This document shows, in pieces, positions 27,827 through 38,594 of a stretch of 64,000 bases of DNA. The position numbers and the translations under genes were made by a program. Every line of letters begins with the position of its first letter. Position 1 is the first letter of the stretch. The notes under the pieces are model-generated. The model was not told the origin of the DNA and did not search any database. It saw only the letters and a list, made by a program, of their open reading frames with translations. Origin of the DNA: Theodoxus fluviatilis (lineage: Eukaryota; Mollusca; Gastropoda; Cycloneritida; Neritidae); contig JAWQFJ010016987.1 of assembly GCA_034096865.1 (NCBI GenBank), positions 2,501 through 66,500 on the forward strand, in the 5' to 3' direction.

Positions 27827-30800
27827 ATGTGTGTTGGTACCTGACTTTCATCTCCGTTTGTCATTTTAAATAATAAAACAGACTTTTGTTGTGGGAGGGC
27901 ACTGCAGTGTGCAGTAAGGCTAGCTGAAAGATCTATACAAGTTTCAATGTGTCCCTGTAATGCAAAGAGGACACACCAAATGTGCAGTAAGGCTAGCTCA
28001 AAGATCTATATACAAGTTTCAATGTGTCCCTGTAATGCAAAGAGGACACACCAAATGTGCAGTAAGGCTAGCTCAAAGATCTATACAAGTTTCAATGTGT
28101 CCCTGTAATGCAAAGAGGACACACCAAATGTGCAGTAAGGCTAGCTGAAAGATCTATACAAGTTTCAATGTGTCCCTGTAATGCAAAGAGGACACACCAA
28201 ATGTGCAGTAAGGCTAGCTCAAAGATCTATATATACAAGTTTCAATGTGTCCCTGTAATGCAAAGAGGACACACCAAATGTGCAGTAAGGCTAGCTCAAA
28301 GATCTATACAAGTTTCAATGTGTCCCTGTAATGCAAAGAGGACACACCAAATGTGCAGTAAGACTAGCTCAAAGATCTATACAAGTTTCAATGTGTCCCT
28401 GTAATGCAAAGAGGACACACCAAATGTGCAGTAAGACTAGCTCAAAGATCTATATACAAGTTTCAATGTGTCCCTGTAATGCAAAGAGGACACACCAAAT
28501 GTGCAGTAAGACTAGCTCAAAGATCTATACAAGTTTCAATGTGTCCCTGTAATGCAAAGAGGACACACCAAATGTGCATTCTCCAAATGTTAGCATACAG
28601 TTCAGGTGACTTGTAAGGGATGTGCACGGTGAGAGAGCATCTGGCAAGGACTTTGTTAAACAAACAACTGCTACATGTGCATCACAAATTTCCAGCTTCT
28701 TGCCAGGAGACATCATACTAACTAAATATCATCTGCTCAGTCATGCTGTGGGAAGTTCATGGTGACTTATAAAGAAAAAGCATTGTTAAAAGGATGCAAG
28801 GGCTTATCTTCCTTTTTTGTGTATTTGCCTCTCTCTCACACTGATGTATCTGGCAGCCTGGAAAATAGCCCACTGTAAAACTACAAGCAGGGATGACTGG
28901 ACAATACCATCTCAATCCATGCCTTAGGATGGTCATTGGGTGCTGGAAAGGGGAGCAAAAGGTCCAGAATGTTATTCTCAATCACAGCAGACTACACCCC
29001 CTGATCTTTGGCAAACATGTTGTAAGGTACCCCCTTCCCCCCCCCCCCCCCCCCCCCCCCCCCCACCCCAAAAAAAAAGAAGAAGAGTAAGTTGTGGTTA
29101 TGGTAACCCACCAACACTATTTTTTTCTGCTGACCCTGTATGCTGTAAGCATAATCTTTTTTCTATCAATTATCATGCACATTTTTTTTTTAACAAATGA
29201 AGAAATGGTCGTTTTCAATTAATTGTATGCTGAACCATCTTCCTGCCCTATGAGCACTCTGGGATTCAACAATGTATTAATTAATGAACAAGCATTTTCA
29301 GGGAAAGAGAGATATGTTCAATTTTGCCTCTTCTGTTTAAAAACTGTAACCAAAACCTTAAGGCTGACCTACCAACCCTTTTTTCCTTGCCTTGCTACTT
29401 AAGTTACTGTAACCACAATTATATAAATTATAATATATATGTATATGGGGTAGGGGGGGGGGGGGGGGGGGGGGGGCTTACTTCCAAAAATGTCACTCTC
29501 CATAATTACTGCCTTTCCTCAGAATCAGATTATTGCTCCTTGCCACCCACCGGAGGTATGGCATAGCTTTCTGTTTTCCTACTCAATTTCATTGTCCAAA
29601 ATTTATTGACCACATTGTGACCAACATTCACCCATCCTCCAATGATAACACTTGACTGTTAAAATCAGATAAATGTTTCAAAGGATGGCTTTCTTTTTAC
29701 TATTAATATTTTTGTTGTACTGTCTCCATAACCATTTTTATTTAGGACTATTCCTATATATCCAACAATTGTTTCTCCAGGATGAATAGGTATGAGACGA
29801 ATGTTCTGCTGATCTTGTCCCTCCCTTGCAGCCAAAGAGACCTGCAGTCTTTTCTATGGTTTTGATACTGTTTGTTGATTAGTTTCCATCATGTGTAAAC
29901 AAAAGCAGTTTGTGTGTTGGTCCATGTGTACACTGCCCATAAATTCAATGAGTTGCTTACTAGTTAGAGCTTAGCCTTTTCTGCTTTGTTTAGCACAAAT
30001 AACAGCTGTAGTGACTTGGCAGTGACTTGGCTACAACTTTTGCCTGCAAATACTGTACATGTATATATAATATACAAGTTACTGTACATGTATATACAAG
30101 TAAATGTTTTTAATTTGCACATTTTCTAATTTATGATATTTCAATTCTGAACTTGCAATGTGTATGGTACATATATGTTCTATTTAGTGCCTTTGAGCAT
30201 TCTAATATTAGATTCTGTATTCATTTTTTGTTGTGACTTTTTGTAATTCCTATTTAGCTGCTGTCATATTTATTTTTTCTCATTTGTTGTTGTTGATGAA
30301 ATTCACTTAAAGTCTTCCAATCTCTTTTATACTGTTGAGTGCATAACATCTCAAAGCTAATACTCTCTTCTTTCTAGTGAGATAAAATAAGATTTAATGT
30401 CACAGTGCTAGCAAGGAGTCTGCAAGTACCAGTGGGTATGAAGTCATGATTTCATGCTAACAATGGCAGATGTGAGAGTCATGGCCATGCTGATTTCCAT
30501 GCTATATGTCACAGAGTACAGATGTATAATGTGGTCTGTCAAACCTGTGCTGTCTTGCTGACTAATTTTTTTCTTCTTCAGACACAAAATACTACAGTGC
30601 AGGAAATCAGTTCCTACCAAAATTTGATTGACTTGCATTCCCTCCCCGCCCCCCCCCCAAAAAAAAAAAAAAAAAAAAAAACAACAAACAAAACAAAACA
30701 GTTGAGGTTATGGTAACCTGACAACCTTTTTTTTCCTCTTTGACTTTTAAACTTTTTTTTTCAATTATGCAGAAAGAAAGATAAAAATCAAGGGTAATCA

Positions 30801-32845
30801 ACAAACTGTATCAGTGTATGCTATACCATCTTCCAACAAGAAGGGCAAAGCCCATAGGACTCACATGCTTGACCTTGACCTTTACATGACCTTGACCTTT
30901 ACATGACCTGACCTTCAGGTGACCTTCAAGGTCAAGGTCAAACAACTAAACCTAGCAATGACATCATGCACTAAGAACTGCTTTACACATTTTTCCTACC
31001 AAATTCCATGTGACCTTGACCCAAGGTCAAGGTCATCCAAGGTCACGCAACACAAAGCTGTTAATTCAAGACATAGGAAGCACAATGATGCTTATTGGCA
31101 CTTTCTACCATGAGATATGGTCACTTTTAGTGGTTAACTACCCCATTTTGGTCACATTTCATTAGGGTCAAAGTGACCTTGACCTTGATGATATGTGACC
31201 AAATGTGTCTCATGATGAAAGTATAACATGTGTACTACAATGTTATGAAGTTTGGAAGAGTTATCTTCCATTGTTCAGGGTCAAGGTCACTTCAAAATAT
31301 GTATACAATCCAACTTTAAAGAGCTCCTGTGACCTTGACCTTGAAGCAAGGTCAACCAAACTGGTATCAAAAGATAGGGATTACTTTGCCCTATACACCA
31401 TATATAGGTGAGGTATCCAATCTCAAAAACTTCAGAGAAAATTGAGAAAATGTGAAAAATGGCTGTTTTTTAGACAACATTTATGGCCCCTGTGACCTTG
31501 ACCTTGAAGCAAGGTCAAGTCACTATGTATGTTTTTTGAGGCCTTGTCATCATACACCATCATGCCAAATTGGGTGTTGATAGACTTAATAGTCTCCGAG
31601 AAAAATCCAACGTTAAAGTTTTTCACGGACGCCCGGACGCCCGGACGGACGACACGGGTGAGTACATAGACTCACTTTTGCTTCGCATGAGAGTCAAAAA
31701 TTCATTTAGTTTTACTTGTCAATAGGAATAAATATGAAAACTTACAAATTTATACAAACAAACTCTGATCAAATTTATTCACGAATCAATTAAATACATA
31801 ACTATTACTGCCACTTTCTTTACAAATATTTCCCCTCCAAAACGGTTTACAACACACAAATTACAGAATGAAATGTCACAGAACTACAGCACAAGCACTC
31901 AGTGGTGTAGAAGAGCACTGATGCTCTTATGATGTTCCACAGTTTGAGATAATCGCGAATTGCAAGTCAAAATGAAATGTGAGGTCAGGTCTACTATTTT
32001 CCCCTTTCCTTTTCCTTAAAAAGCTTGTCATTTAGTTCCTCTGTAACATTAATGGCGTAAGAAATGTTATCGCCAATGCATTGTGAGTTTCTGTGCTGTT
32101 AGTTCTTTTCTGTGAAAACGAATGTGGATCCCTAATCCTTTGACGCATCAAAGCCAGTAACATATCATTCATAGCTGACAAAAGTAAATACTCACATTCA
32201 AAGCACATTCATCTTAGCAAGCCCTCTCGTGAGATTCTTTTTTCACTTGGGAAAACGGTTTGGAACTTCATTGTTTCCATTCAACGAATAACTCATTTCC
32301 CATTAATCGCAATAGAGTTTGCAGTATTCATTTCTGAACTACTAGCATGATGATAGGGCGATCATTGTACAAAACATGGGGCTTGTCTACCCGTGCCAGT
32401 TGCTACTGCAAGCAATCTTCGTGTATTGTTTACATACTAACATAGCATGCACACAGCATCTCCAGGCATGAATCAGCGCATAAAGGGATGCATGAGCAAA
32501 CCAACGAAAATCAAAGCCAAATAATGTAGCTAAGTCCACGAATGCATCAAGAAAAGTTGGGCGGGTGTTGGCAACTTCAGTGACTTTTTTTTCTGGAGTT
32601 TGATTTACTGTTACCCCTAAGCCTAGGGCTGGGCTAGAGCCTAGGGCTAGACCGCTAGTCTTACCTTCTGCAACGCGGAGTCCGTAAAGTCCATCGAGGT
32701 TAACATTGCGGTAATTGGAAATGTAATATCCGATAAGTTTTGACAACGCATTCACAACAATCGTCAGCGGTTGCTCTGTATCACCCGTCCACACAACGGG
32801 CAAGATAAACAAAGAGAGCAACACAATCACATTGGCAGCCGCCAT
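18072..32845 (-). CDS. C16orf89: C16orf89 (UPF0764) homologue, complete, with long linker and C-terminal membrane anchor
   Basis: Six exons: 32845-32665, 27603-27346, 23904-23738, 21067-20896, 20387-19539, 18994-18072. Total is 2550 nt, 849 residues and a stop, with exact phase closure. Residues 1-20 form a signal peptide (VIVLLSLFILPVVW). VNLDGLYGLRV (48-58), CMMELLGTG...C, GYSITHQMLW, AVFCANNF, FYEFLSSEYLQQILSWQ and DGCLSHKSAVASGAL (from 542) match the vertebrate family in order. NXS/T sites occur in NTS, NLS and NQT. Residues 293-541 are a Gln/Pro-rich linker inserted before DGCLSH. After the conserved core come an acidic stretch with a run of nine Glu, a Lys-rich part and a membrane segment at about 812-832, ending in RRRRLHIRFGPKGFFRL. 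The vertebrate protein is a secreted thyroid-enriched protein of about 360-400 residues without that anchor. The molecular function is unknown. Confidence 0.93.
20436..20645 (+). mobile_element. dispersed repeat of about 190 bp, copy B
   Basis: It starts in (GGAT)n, continues CATCAGCCTATGCAGGCTAT and ends GGGTCTATTCTGACCCCCAA. It is the same family as 9505-9690 and 37606-37790, and lies in the C16orf89 intron between exons 5 and 4. Confidence 0.75.
21858..21931. repeat. (CA)n microsatellite
   Basis: A pure CA tract in a C16orf89 intron. Confidence 0.95.
22754..23354. mobile_element. 601-bp TIR element (MITE-like)
   Basis: The left end CAATTGTGACCC and the right end GGGTCACAATTG are exact inverted repeats. 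A second inner block, CAGTCTTAA, also occurs near both ends in inverse orientation. AATT flanks GTGACCC on both sides and could be the target duplication. No ORF has recognisable similarity. Confidence 0.7.
24786..24895 (-). mobile_element. fragment of the CGGGCC-ended MITE
   Basis: ACGGCGATTTATCGGCGATT, then TAACTCCGATTTATCTC and GCCTGTTCCGCTCTCCCTTG, is the reverse complement of the right half of the complete copy at 51474-51707. Its outer terminus is missing. Confidence 0.8.
24900..27345. other. C16orf89 intron with an ETS-like tandem at 26040-26530
   Basis: This is mostly AT-rich. At 26414-26510 a 42-bp unit (GCGGAAGTGG...GGAAACGGCCGAACC...TACTTCGACTG) is tandemly duplicated, and CCGGAAGTG, an ETS-type core, also lies near 26050. 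This GC-richer island inside the intron could be an old promoter or repeat. I see no exon. Confidence 0.4.
27732..27825. repeat. (GT)n microsatellite
   Basis: About 94 bp of GT with one GA interruption. Confidence 0.95.
27909..28578. repeat. 73-bp tandem array, nine units
   Basis: Units begin GTGCAGTAAGGCTAGCTCAA at 27909, 27982, 28057, 28130, 28203, 28280, 28353, 28426 and 28501. The spacing is 73, 75, 73, 73, 77, 73, 73, 75 and 73. The extra bases are all in the TATA of GATCTATA(TA)nCAAG. Divergence between units is very low. It lies in C16orf89 intron 1. Confidence 0.95.
29036..29280 (+). mobile_element. GTTGTGGTTATGGTAACC repeat family, copy 1, with C homopolymer
   Basis: A run of about 28 C, then A-rich sequence, then GTTGTGGTTATGGTAACCCA, TTTTTTTCTGCTGACCCT and CCATCTTCCTGCCCTATGAG. 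The same blocks in the same order occur at 30650-30835, 47985-53702 and 62860-63125. Confidence 0.7.
29281..30649. other. C16orf89 intron 1, no recognised feature
   Basis: Apart from the G tract at 29449-29476 this is AT-rich sequence without exon-like or repeat-family signal. Confidence 0.5.
29449..29476. repeat. G homopolymer
   Basis: GGGGTA followed by 24 or more G. Confidence 0.95.
30650..30835 (+). mobile_element. GTTGTGGTTATGGTAACC repeat family, copy 2, truncated by half-site element
   Basis: A C run and an A run are followed by GTTGAGGTTATGGTAACCTG and end at CCATCTTCCA, exactly where the half-site element copy 2 begins. The element apparently landed in this repeat. Confidence 0.65.
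30836..31700 (+). mobile_element. half-site repeat element, copy 2 (865 bp)
   Basis: It is nearly identical to 3965-4829 over the whole length, with only scattered substitutions. Such low divergence implies recent spread. It lies in C16orf89 intron 1. Confidence 0.9.
31701..32664. other. C16orf89 intron 1, 5' part
   Basis: Unique-looking sequence up to the donor after exon 1. Around 32615-32665 the phrase CTAGGGCT is repeated (CCTAGGGCTGGGCTAGAGCCTAGGGCTAG), a small local palindromic duplication close to the donor. Confidence 0.5.
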
Positions 32846-32892
32846 CTTCAGCAGCCGCCACTACAGTTGCCCCCCCTTGCCGCTAGGTGGCA
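32837..32892 (-). promoter_or_regulatory. C16orf89 start-proximal YY1 motif and CTCF-like site
   Basis: On the minus strand AAGATGGCGGC spans the start codon and is an exact YY1 core. On the plus strand CCGCTAGGTGGCA at 32880-32892 fits the CTCF core CCRSYAGRKGGCR. Both are consensus matches only. Confidence 0.45.
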
Positions 32893-33040
32893 CGTTGGGA
32901 TTTCCGTAGAATAGAATAGGATTCTTCGGCTTGCTTAGGCGTCCAGTATGGTCTTTGAGGGCCTATCGCCGATTCTGGTGGTTCTCTGGCTGTATTTTTA
33001 TTGTTCTTATGGATACTGGTCTTTTACCAGGCCTAGTCTA

Positions 33041-33393
33041 TATCACTTGTGAGATAGAGAAAAAAGACCTAATTGCTGTGCAGCATCTGCGCCAGTGGTT
33101 CCTCCAGCTTGAACATAACTTGAACATATTATATCCTTGTATATGCTTGTCCACTCTGTTCTTGAACGAGTTCAGGCTCGGTGCCTCAACTACGCTATTC
33201 GGGAGGCTGTTCCACATGTTTATAACTCGCTGGGTGAAGAAATGCTGTCGTAAAGCCGTATTGCATCGGTTTTTCTTGAGCTTGTAGGCGTGACCTCTTG
33301 TGACACTATTGTCATCGCAGGAAAACAGATTCTCTCCAATCTGCTGAAATGGTCGAAGTCGGAAACATTCGGAACGTCGTTTAGCTTAAGATT
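33041..33393 (-). pseudogene. non-LTR retrotransposon ORF2 C-terminal tail, open frame of about 115 codons
   Basis: Minus-strand reading includes NSVTRGHAYKLKKNRCNTAL, RQHFFTQRVINMWNSLPNSV and VEAPSLNSFKNRVDKH. This is the characteristic C-terminus of CR1/RTE-like reverse transcriptase proteins (RG...LxK, FFxxRVxNxWNSLP, SxNxFKxRLD). It is 5'-truncated. The frame is intact to its stop near 33041, so the insertion is fairly young. Confidence 0.8.
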
Positions 33394-34138
33394 ACACCCG
33401 AATCACGCGGACCGTTAAGCCTGAAGGTGCATGGAGTACAGTACCGCCGAGCAAGACGTTTGTCACAAAATGCAGATTTATTAACGCGTCCGGATCTTAG
33501 CATAACTCCCCGGGCGTGCGAAGTCAGTCAGGCGGAGTGGCGGCTGCGGTCTGAGCTGAGCGCTATTATCGGTATGTCACGTGACTGTAAGGACGAGATT
33601 TCAAACTGAGGTACTCTGTCCGATCGGACAGTGTCCGGAAATGTTGCCGATAACGACCATTTCAGCGTTAATATTATGATGACATGGAAACGATATCCAA
33701 GACATCAATCACGCGATTCACGGGCAACAGGTGCAGTGTCCATCTGCATAACGTGTGACTGGTCCTCCCGAATTGAATTGTCGGGATAATTTTGTTCATA
33801 TTGAGATACGGTCAAATATTCATCCAAAGGGGTCACTCCAGCGATTTTGAGATTTAACTCGATTCTGAAAGCTGAACCATTCCAAAGTATACTCCGAGAA
33901 TCTCAGATTTCCAATCTACCGCAAAATTACTATTTACAAAAAATTTACGTCTTTATAGATTAGATAGACTCTGCACTTTCAATAAGTAAAAAACTTCGCC
34001 TGACAGCGTAGCACCTCTCCTCAATCACATCGCTTCTGTCGCACTCGAGAACAGATCGGCCAAGTAATTGGTATGCTTACACTCCGCAGGCTCTCATCGA
34101 ATGCGTAACTCATTTTCGTAGAGGGATGCTCTGGGCCA
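33394..34138. other. intergenic upstream of the C16orf89 homologue
   Basis: Moderate GC with no similarity I recognise. A 60-codon plus-strand frame at 33427-33609 has no coding signature. Confidence 0.45.
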
Positions 34139-35007
34139 TTTTTGACTCACATGCGAAGCAAAAGTGAGTCTATGTACTCAGCCGTGTCGTCCGTCCGTCC
34201 GTCCGGGCGGGCGTCCGTCCGGGCGTAAAAAACTTAAACGTTGGATTTTTCTCGGAGACTATTAAGTCTATCAACACCAAATGTGGCATGATGGTGTATG
34301 ATGACAAGGCCTCAAAAAACATACATAGTGACTTGACCTTGCTTCAAGGTCAAGGTCACAGGAGCCATAAATGTGGTCTCAAAAACGGTCATTTTTCACA
34401 TTTTCCCAATTTTCTCTCACGTTATTGAGAATGGCGACATTAGCTACAAGTGGTATATAGGGCAAAGCAAGCCCTATCTATTGATACCAGTTTGGTTGAC
34501 CTTGCTTCAAGGTCAAGGTCACAGGAGCTCTTCAAAGTTGGATTGTATACATATTTTGAAGTGACCTTGACCCTGAACTATGGCAGATAACTGTTTCAAA
34601 CTTAATAATTATGTGGGGCACATGTTATACTTTCATCATGAGACACATTTGGTCACATATCATCAAGGTCAAGGTCACTTTGACCCTTATGAAATGTGAC
34701 CAAAATGTGGTAGTGAACCACTAAAATTGACCATATCTCATGGTAGAAAGTGCCAATAAGCACCATTGTGCTTCCTATGTCTTGAATTAAGAGCTTTGTG
34801 TTGCGTGACCTTGGATGACCTTGACCTTGGGTCAAGGTCACGTGTATTTTTGGTAGGAAAAAATGTGTAAATCATTTCTTAGTGTATTTCTTAGTGCATG
34901 TTGTCATTGGTAGGTTTAGTTGTTTGACCTTGACCTTGAAGGTCACCTGAAGGTCAAGGTCATATAAAGGTCAAGCATGTGAGTCGTATGGGCTTTGCCC
35001 TTCTTGT
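34139..35007 (-). mobile_element. half-site repeat element, copy 3 (minus orientation)
   Basis: It starts TTTTTGACTCACATGCG and ends GGGCTTTGCCCTTCTTGT, the reverse complement of the copy 1 ends. It is somewhat more diverged than copies 1 and 2, with small indels. The TCAAGGTCA sites are largely retained. Confidence 0.9.
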
Positions 35008-35404
35008 TCATTGGTGTAGCATGTTTACTATAGTTACAGATAGGGGCTCGCTATGCGAAGTGTAGCTCAAACTTGAAAAAAAGTGTTCCTGGAACAGCAC
35101 TTTTTAAGCACATACGTTTGCGTATTCAATTTGTCATAACTCTGCAAACTCTGCACACACATCTATCATGATTGTTTTTGTATCATTTTGAAGAGCATTT
35201 AATGTTCTTTACGATAACACACCAAACTGAAGGTATCTTTGCGACTTATTTGGGCACGACCGTTACATATGAAGGCTACACGTGTATATCTCGTTTTCAT
35301 GGTTGGTGCCCATCCACATCATGGGGTGCGTTTGTTAGGAGTAGAATCTCGAGATTCTCCCTCGATGGCCAGTCGAGGGAGAGCGAGACGCTCATACAGC
35401 TAAA

Positions 35405-36568
35405 ACAAGAAGGGCAAAGCCCATACGACTCACATGCTTGACCTTGACCTTTACATGACCTTGACCTTCAGGTGACCCTCAAGGTCAATGTCAAACAACT
35501 ACACCTAGCAATGACATCATACACTAAGAAATGCTTTACACATTTTTCCTACCAAAATACATGTGGCCTTGACCCAAGGTCAAGGTCATCCAAGGTCATG
35601 CAACACAAAGCTCTTAATTCAAGACATAGGAAGCACAATGGTGCTTATTGGCACTTTCTACCATGAGATATGGTCACTTTTAGTGGTTCACTACCCCATT
35701 TTGGTCACATTTCATAAGGGTCGAAGTGACCTTGACCTTGATAATATGTGACCAAATGTGTCTCACGATTAAAGTATAACATGTGTACTACAATGTTATG
35801 AAGTTTGGAAGAGTTATCTTCCATAGTTCAGGGTCAAGGTCACTTCAAACTGTGTATAAAATCCAACTTTAGAGTTCCTGTGACCTTGATCTTGAAGCAA
35901 GGTCAAGTCACTATGTATGTTTTTTGACGCCTTGTCATCCTACACCACCATGCCAAATTGGGTGTTGATAGACTTAATAGTCTCCGAGAAAAATCCAACG
36001 TTAAAGTTTTTTACGGATTACAGGCCGCCCGGCCGCCCAGACGGACGTCCGGCCGCCTGGACGGATCACACGGGTGACCTAGTATGAAAGTATAACATGT
36101 GTACTACAATGTTATAAAGTTTGGAAGAGTTATCTTCCATAGTTCAGGGTCAAGGTCACTTCAAAATAGTATACAATCCAACTTTAAAGAGCTCCTGTGA
36201 CCTTGACCTTGAAGCAAGGTCAATCAAACTGGTATCAAAAGATAGGGATTACTTTGCCCTATACACCATATATAGGTCAGTTATCCAATCTCAAAAACTT
36301 TAGAGAAAATTGGAAAAATGTGAAAAATGGCTGTTTTTTAGACAACATTTACGGCCCCTGCGACCTTGACCTTGAAGCAAGGTTAAGTCAGTATGTATGT
36401 TTTTTGACGCATTGTCATCATACACCATCATACCAAATTGGGTGTTGATAGACTTAATAGTCTCCGAGAAAAATCCAACGTTAAAGTTTTTCACGGACGC
36501 ACGGACGCCCGGACGGACGACACGGGTGAGTACATAAACTCACTTTTGCTTCGCATGTGAGTCAAAAA
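35405..36568 (+). mobile_element. half-site repeat element, copy 4, internally rearranged
   Basis: The right-end phrase TAGTCTCCGAGAAAAATCCA occurs twice (about 35977 and 36457), and so does the AGTATAACATGTGTACTACA phrase. A unit with an internal deletion (35405 to about 36080) is therefore followed by the right part of another unit (about 36083-36568). At the join, GGACGGATCACACGGGTGA replaces the usual CGGACGACACGGGTGAG. Confidence 0.85.
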
Positions 36569-36624
36569 GTATGTTTAAGAAATCTTTTTTTTTTAATTCC
36601 CGTTTCGAATTCTTGTTTAAACGA

Positions 36625-36868
36625 AAGAGAGAGAACGAAAGAGAGAAAACGAGAAAAAAACGAAAGAGAGAAAACGAGAGAGAACGAAAGAGAGAAAACG
36701 AGAGAGAACGAAAGAGAGAAAACGAGAGAGAACGAAAGAGAGAAAGAGAACGAAAGAGAGAAAAGAGAGGGAACGAAAGAGAAAACGAGAGAACGAAAGA
36801 GAGAAAACGAAAGAGACACAAAACGAGAGAGAACGAAAAAGAGAGACAGCGAGAAAAAACGAGACAAC

Positions 36869-36912
<44 letters not shown>

Positions 36913-36950
36913 AAGAGAGAGAGACAGAGAGAGAGACAGAGAGAGAGATG
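36625..36950. repeat. GAGAGAACGAAA / GAGAAAACGA minisatellite grading to (GA)n
   Basis: AGAGAGAAAACGAGAGAGAA recurs several times at about 24-bp spacing, then degenerates to GA. The plus strand is almost pure purine plus C in ACG. Frames rich in Arg/Glu or Phe/Ser across it are artefacts. Confidence 0.9.
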
Positions 36951-37197
36951 ACGGCAATCAGAGTAATTCCACACAAATCCCATCGTCAAGGAAAGGAAAT
37001 GCAAGGTAGCCACTATTTTGCAAAACCACTTCACGTTTTAGTTTTTTTAATTAGTCATGATTATGGGATTTAGAATATCAAAGGTTCAAAATTACGAAAA
37101 ATATGGAGACTACGCCAGCAGCATTGCGTTGTGTGGCCTGAAACGCATTTACGTTGTGGGTGATGGTTGAAAATAGACGACAAGAGCCTTGTTCACG

Positions 37198-37356
37198 AGG
37201 CGCAGCAATGTGCAGCGCTGCACAGCGCTTGCGGCGTGAAACGGCTTGTTCAGGACGCACAGCGCTGCAAAACGCTGAATCACATGCAGCGCTACGCGTC
37301 CTGAACAAGCCGCTTCACGGCGCAAGCGCTGTGCAGCACTGCACATTGCTGCGCCT
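37198..37356. repeat. long near-perfect palindrome (60-bp arms, 37-bp loop)
   Basis: The arm at 37199-37258 (GGCGCAGCAATGTGCAGCGC ... CAGGACGC) is matched by the reverse complement at 37296-37355 with about three mismatches. The loop itself contains AGCGCTGC ... GCAGCGCT. It is much more GC-rich than its surroundings. It may be a foldback element or MITE. Confidence 0.9.
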
Positions 37357-37605
37357 GATTAGTTAGTGCCGCATGTTTGGAGTATAGTTGCTTACGCACA
37401 TACCACTTCATTACCTGGCATTTTTTCATTGATCTGTGTGAGTTTTTGTGTGCTGATTGAATTAAGTAATTTCCTCTAGAGAGGCCCGACGAATAAATTC
37501 AGTGTGTGTGCACGCGCGCGTTTGTAAATGGTGTGATTGTCTGCAATGGTTCTGCAAAGCAATGGACGCTTTACATTTCACTTCTTCGATGAAAGAAAGT
37601 TATGT

Positions 37606-37784
37606 GATGGATGGACGGATGGATTGAGTATAACGACCTATTAGCCTTTGAAGGCTATTTAAGGCCATTGAGCAAGAAAATCACGAATAGTTTACAGCAA
37701 GCGCAAATCAAGCCACTATGTCCCTATTTGTTTGCCTCTTATGACTGCGTAGGGAAATGCGGTGGGTCTATTCTTACCCTCAAC

Positions 37785-37816
<32 letters not shown>

Positions 37817-37820
37817 CATT
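37606..37820 (+). mobile_element. dispersed repeat of about 190 bp, copy C, ending in G homopolymer
   Basis: TTAGCCTTTGAAGGCTATTT through GGGTCTATTCTTACCCTCAA, then CCCATT and about 27 G. It is collinear with 20436-20645. Confidence 0.75.
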
Positions 37821-38594
37821 GCATGAAAATACACAGATTGCTGTGATCTCTGTGAGCCCGCCTGCACCCCTTGTGTGTGCATGTATGTTTCTCTGGGCAT
37901 TGAAGTTTAAAATGGAAGACTATCTTCAAAAAGATCCAATGTTGCTTTCCCGTTTGTCTCCTCTCTAGAGTTCAATATTTAGAGGCGAGCGATTTGTGTC
38001 AATAGGTATAAAAAACGTCCAGAGATGAGCTGTCATGGCAATAGTGTTCACATGAAATGGTTCAAGTAGAAGGAAAGGCTTGGACTTCACAAGCACTCGC
38101 CACTCTGTGATATTCATACAAGAAATAAACATCCAGACAAGTCTTTAAATTCTTTAACAATGAGCAACAACTGATTGAAATCACACTCATCAATCACAAC
38201 ATAAGTCTGGCACCAAAGAAACATTGAATATGATTTCTGTGAATATCAGCTGCATGCAAAGTGAGTTTTAAGCAAAGACAGTTCACATATTGAATTCTCA
38301 CTGCTTTAACATTATAAATTGTGCTTCATCACATATCATCTGACAGACCTGATTTACACACCTTAAATGTACAGCCTACATTTTTATAGCACACATGTGG
38401 AACAAAGCAGAAAGCCTAGCGATTACTGTTCAGCATTTTAAGCCTTACAAATCTTCTATTGCCAAACTTACTGTAACACCAGATTGTATTGGCAGATTTC
38501 ATATAGAACCTCACATTAAAGAAATGGATATACAATGTGCAATGCTTAAGCAATGCTTAGGCGACAGAATGTACTGTGGCTTTTCCAGGAAAGG

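Noticed and set aside
27909..28578. Possible CRISPR array (also the arrays at 1188, 38595 and 63291)
   Set aside because: Units are contiguous with no unique spacers, and the context is a spliced animal gene.
27909..28616. Overlapping 60-98-residue frames with repeated MQRGHTKCAVRLAQRS
   Set aside because: They are produced by the 73-bp tandem array in a C16orf89 intron. The frame shifts at each unit because 73 is not a multiple of three.
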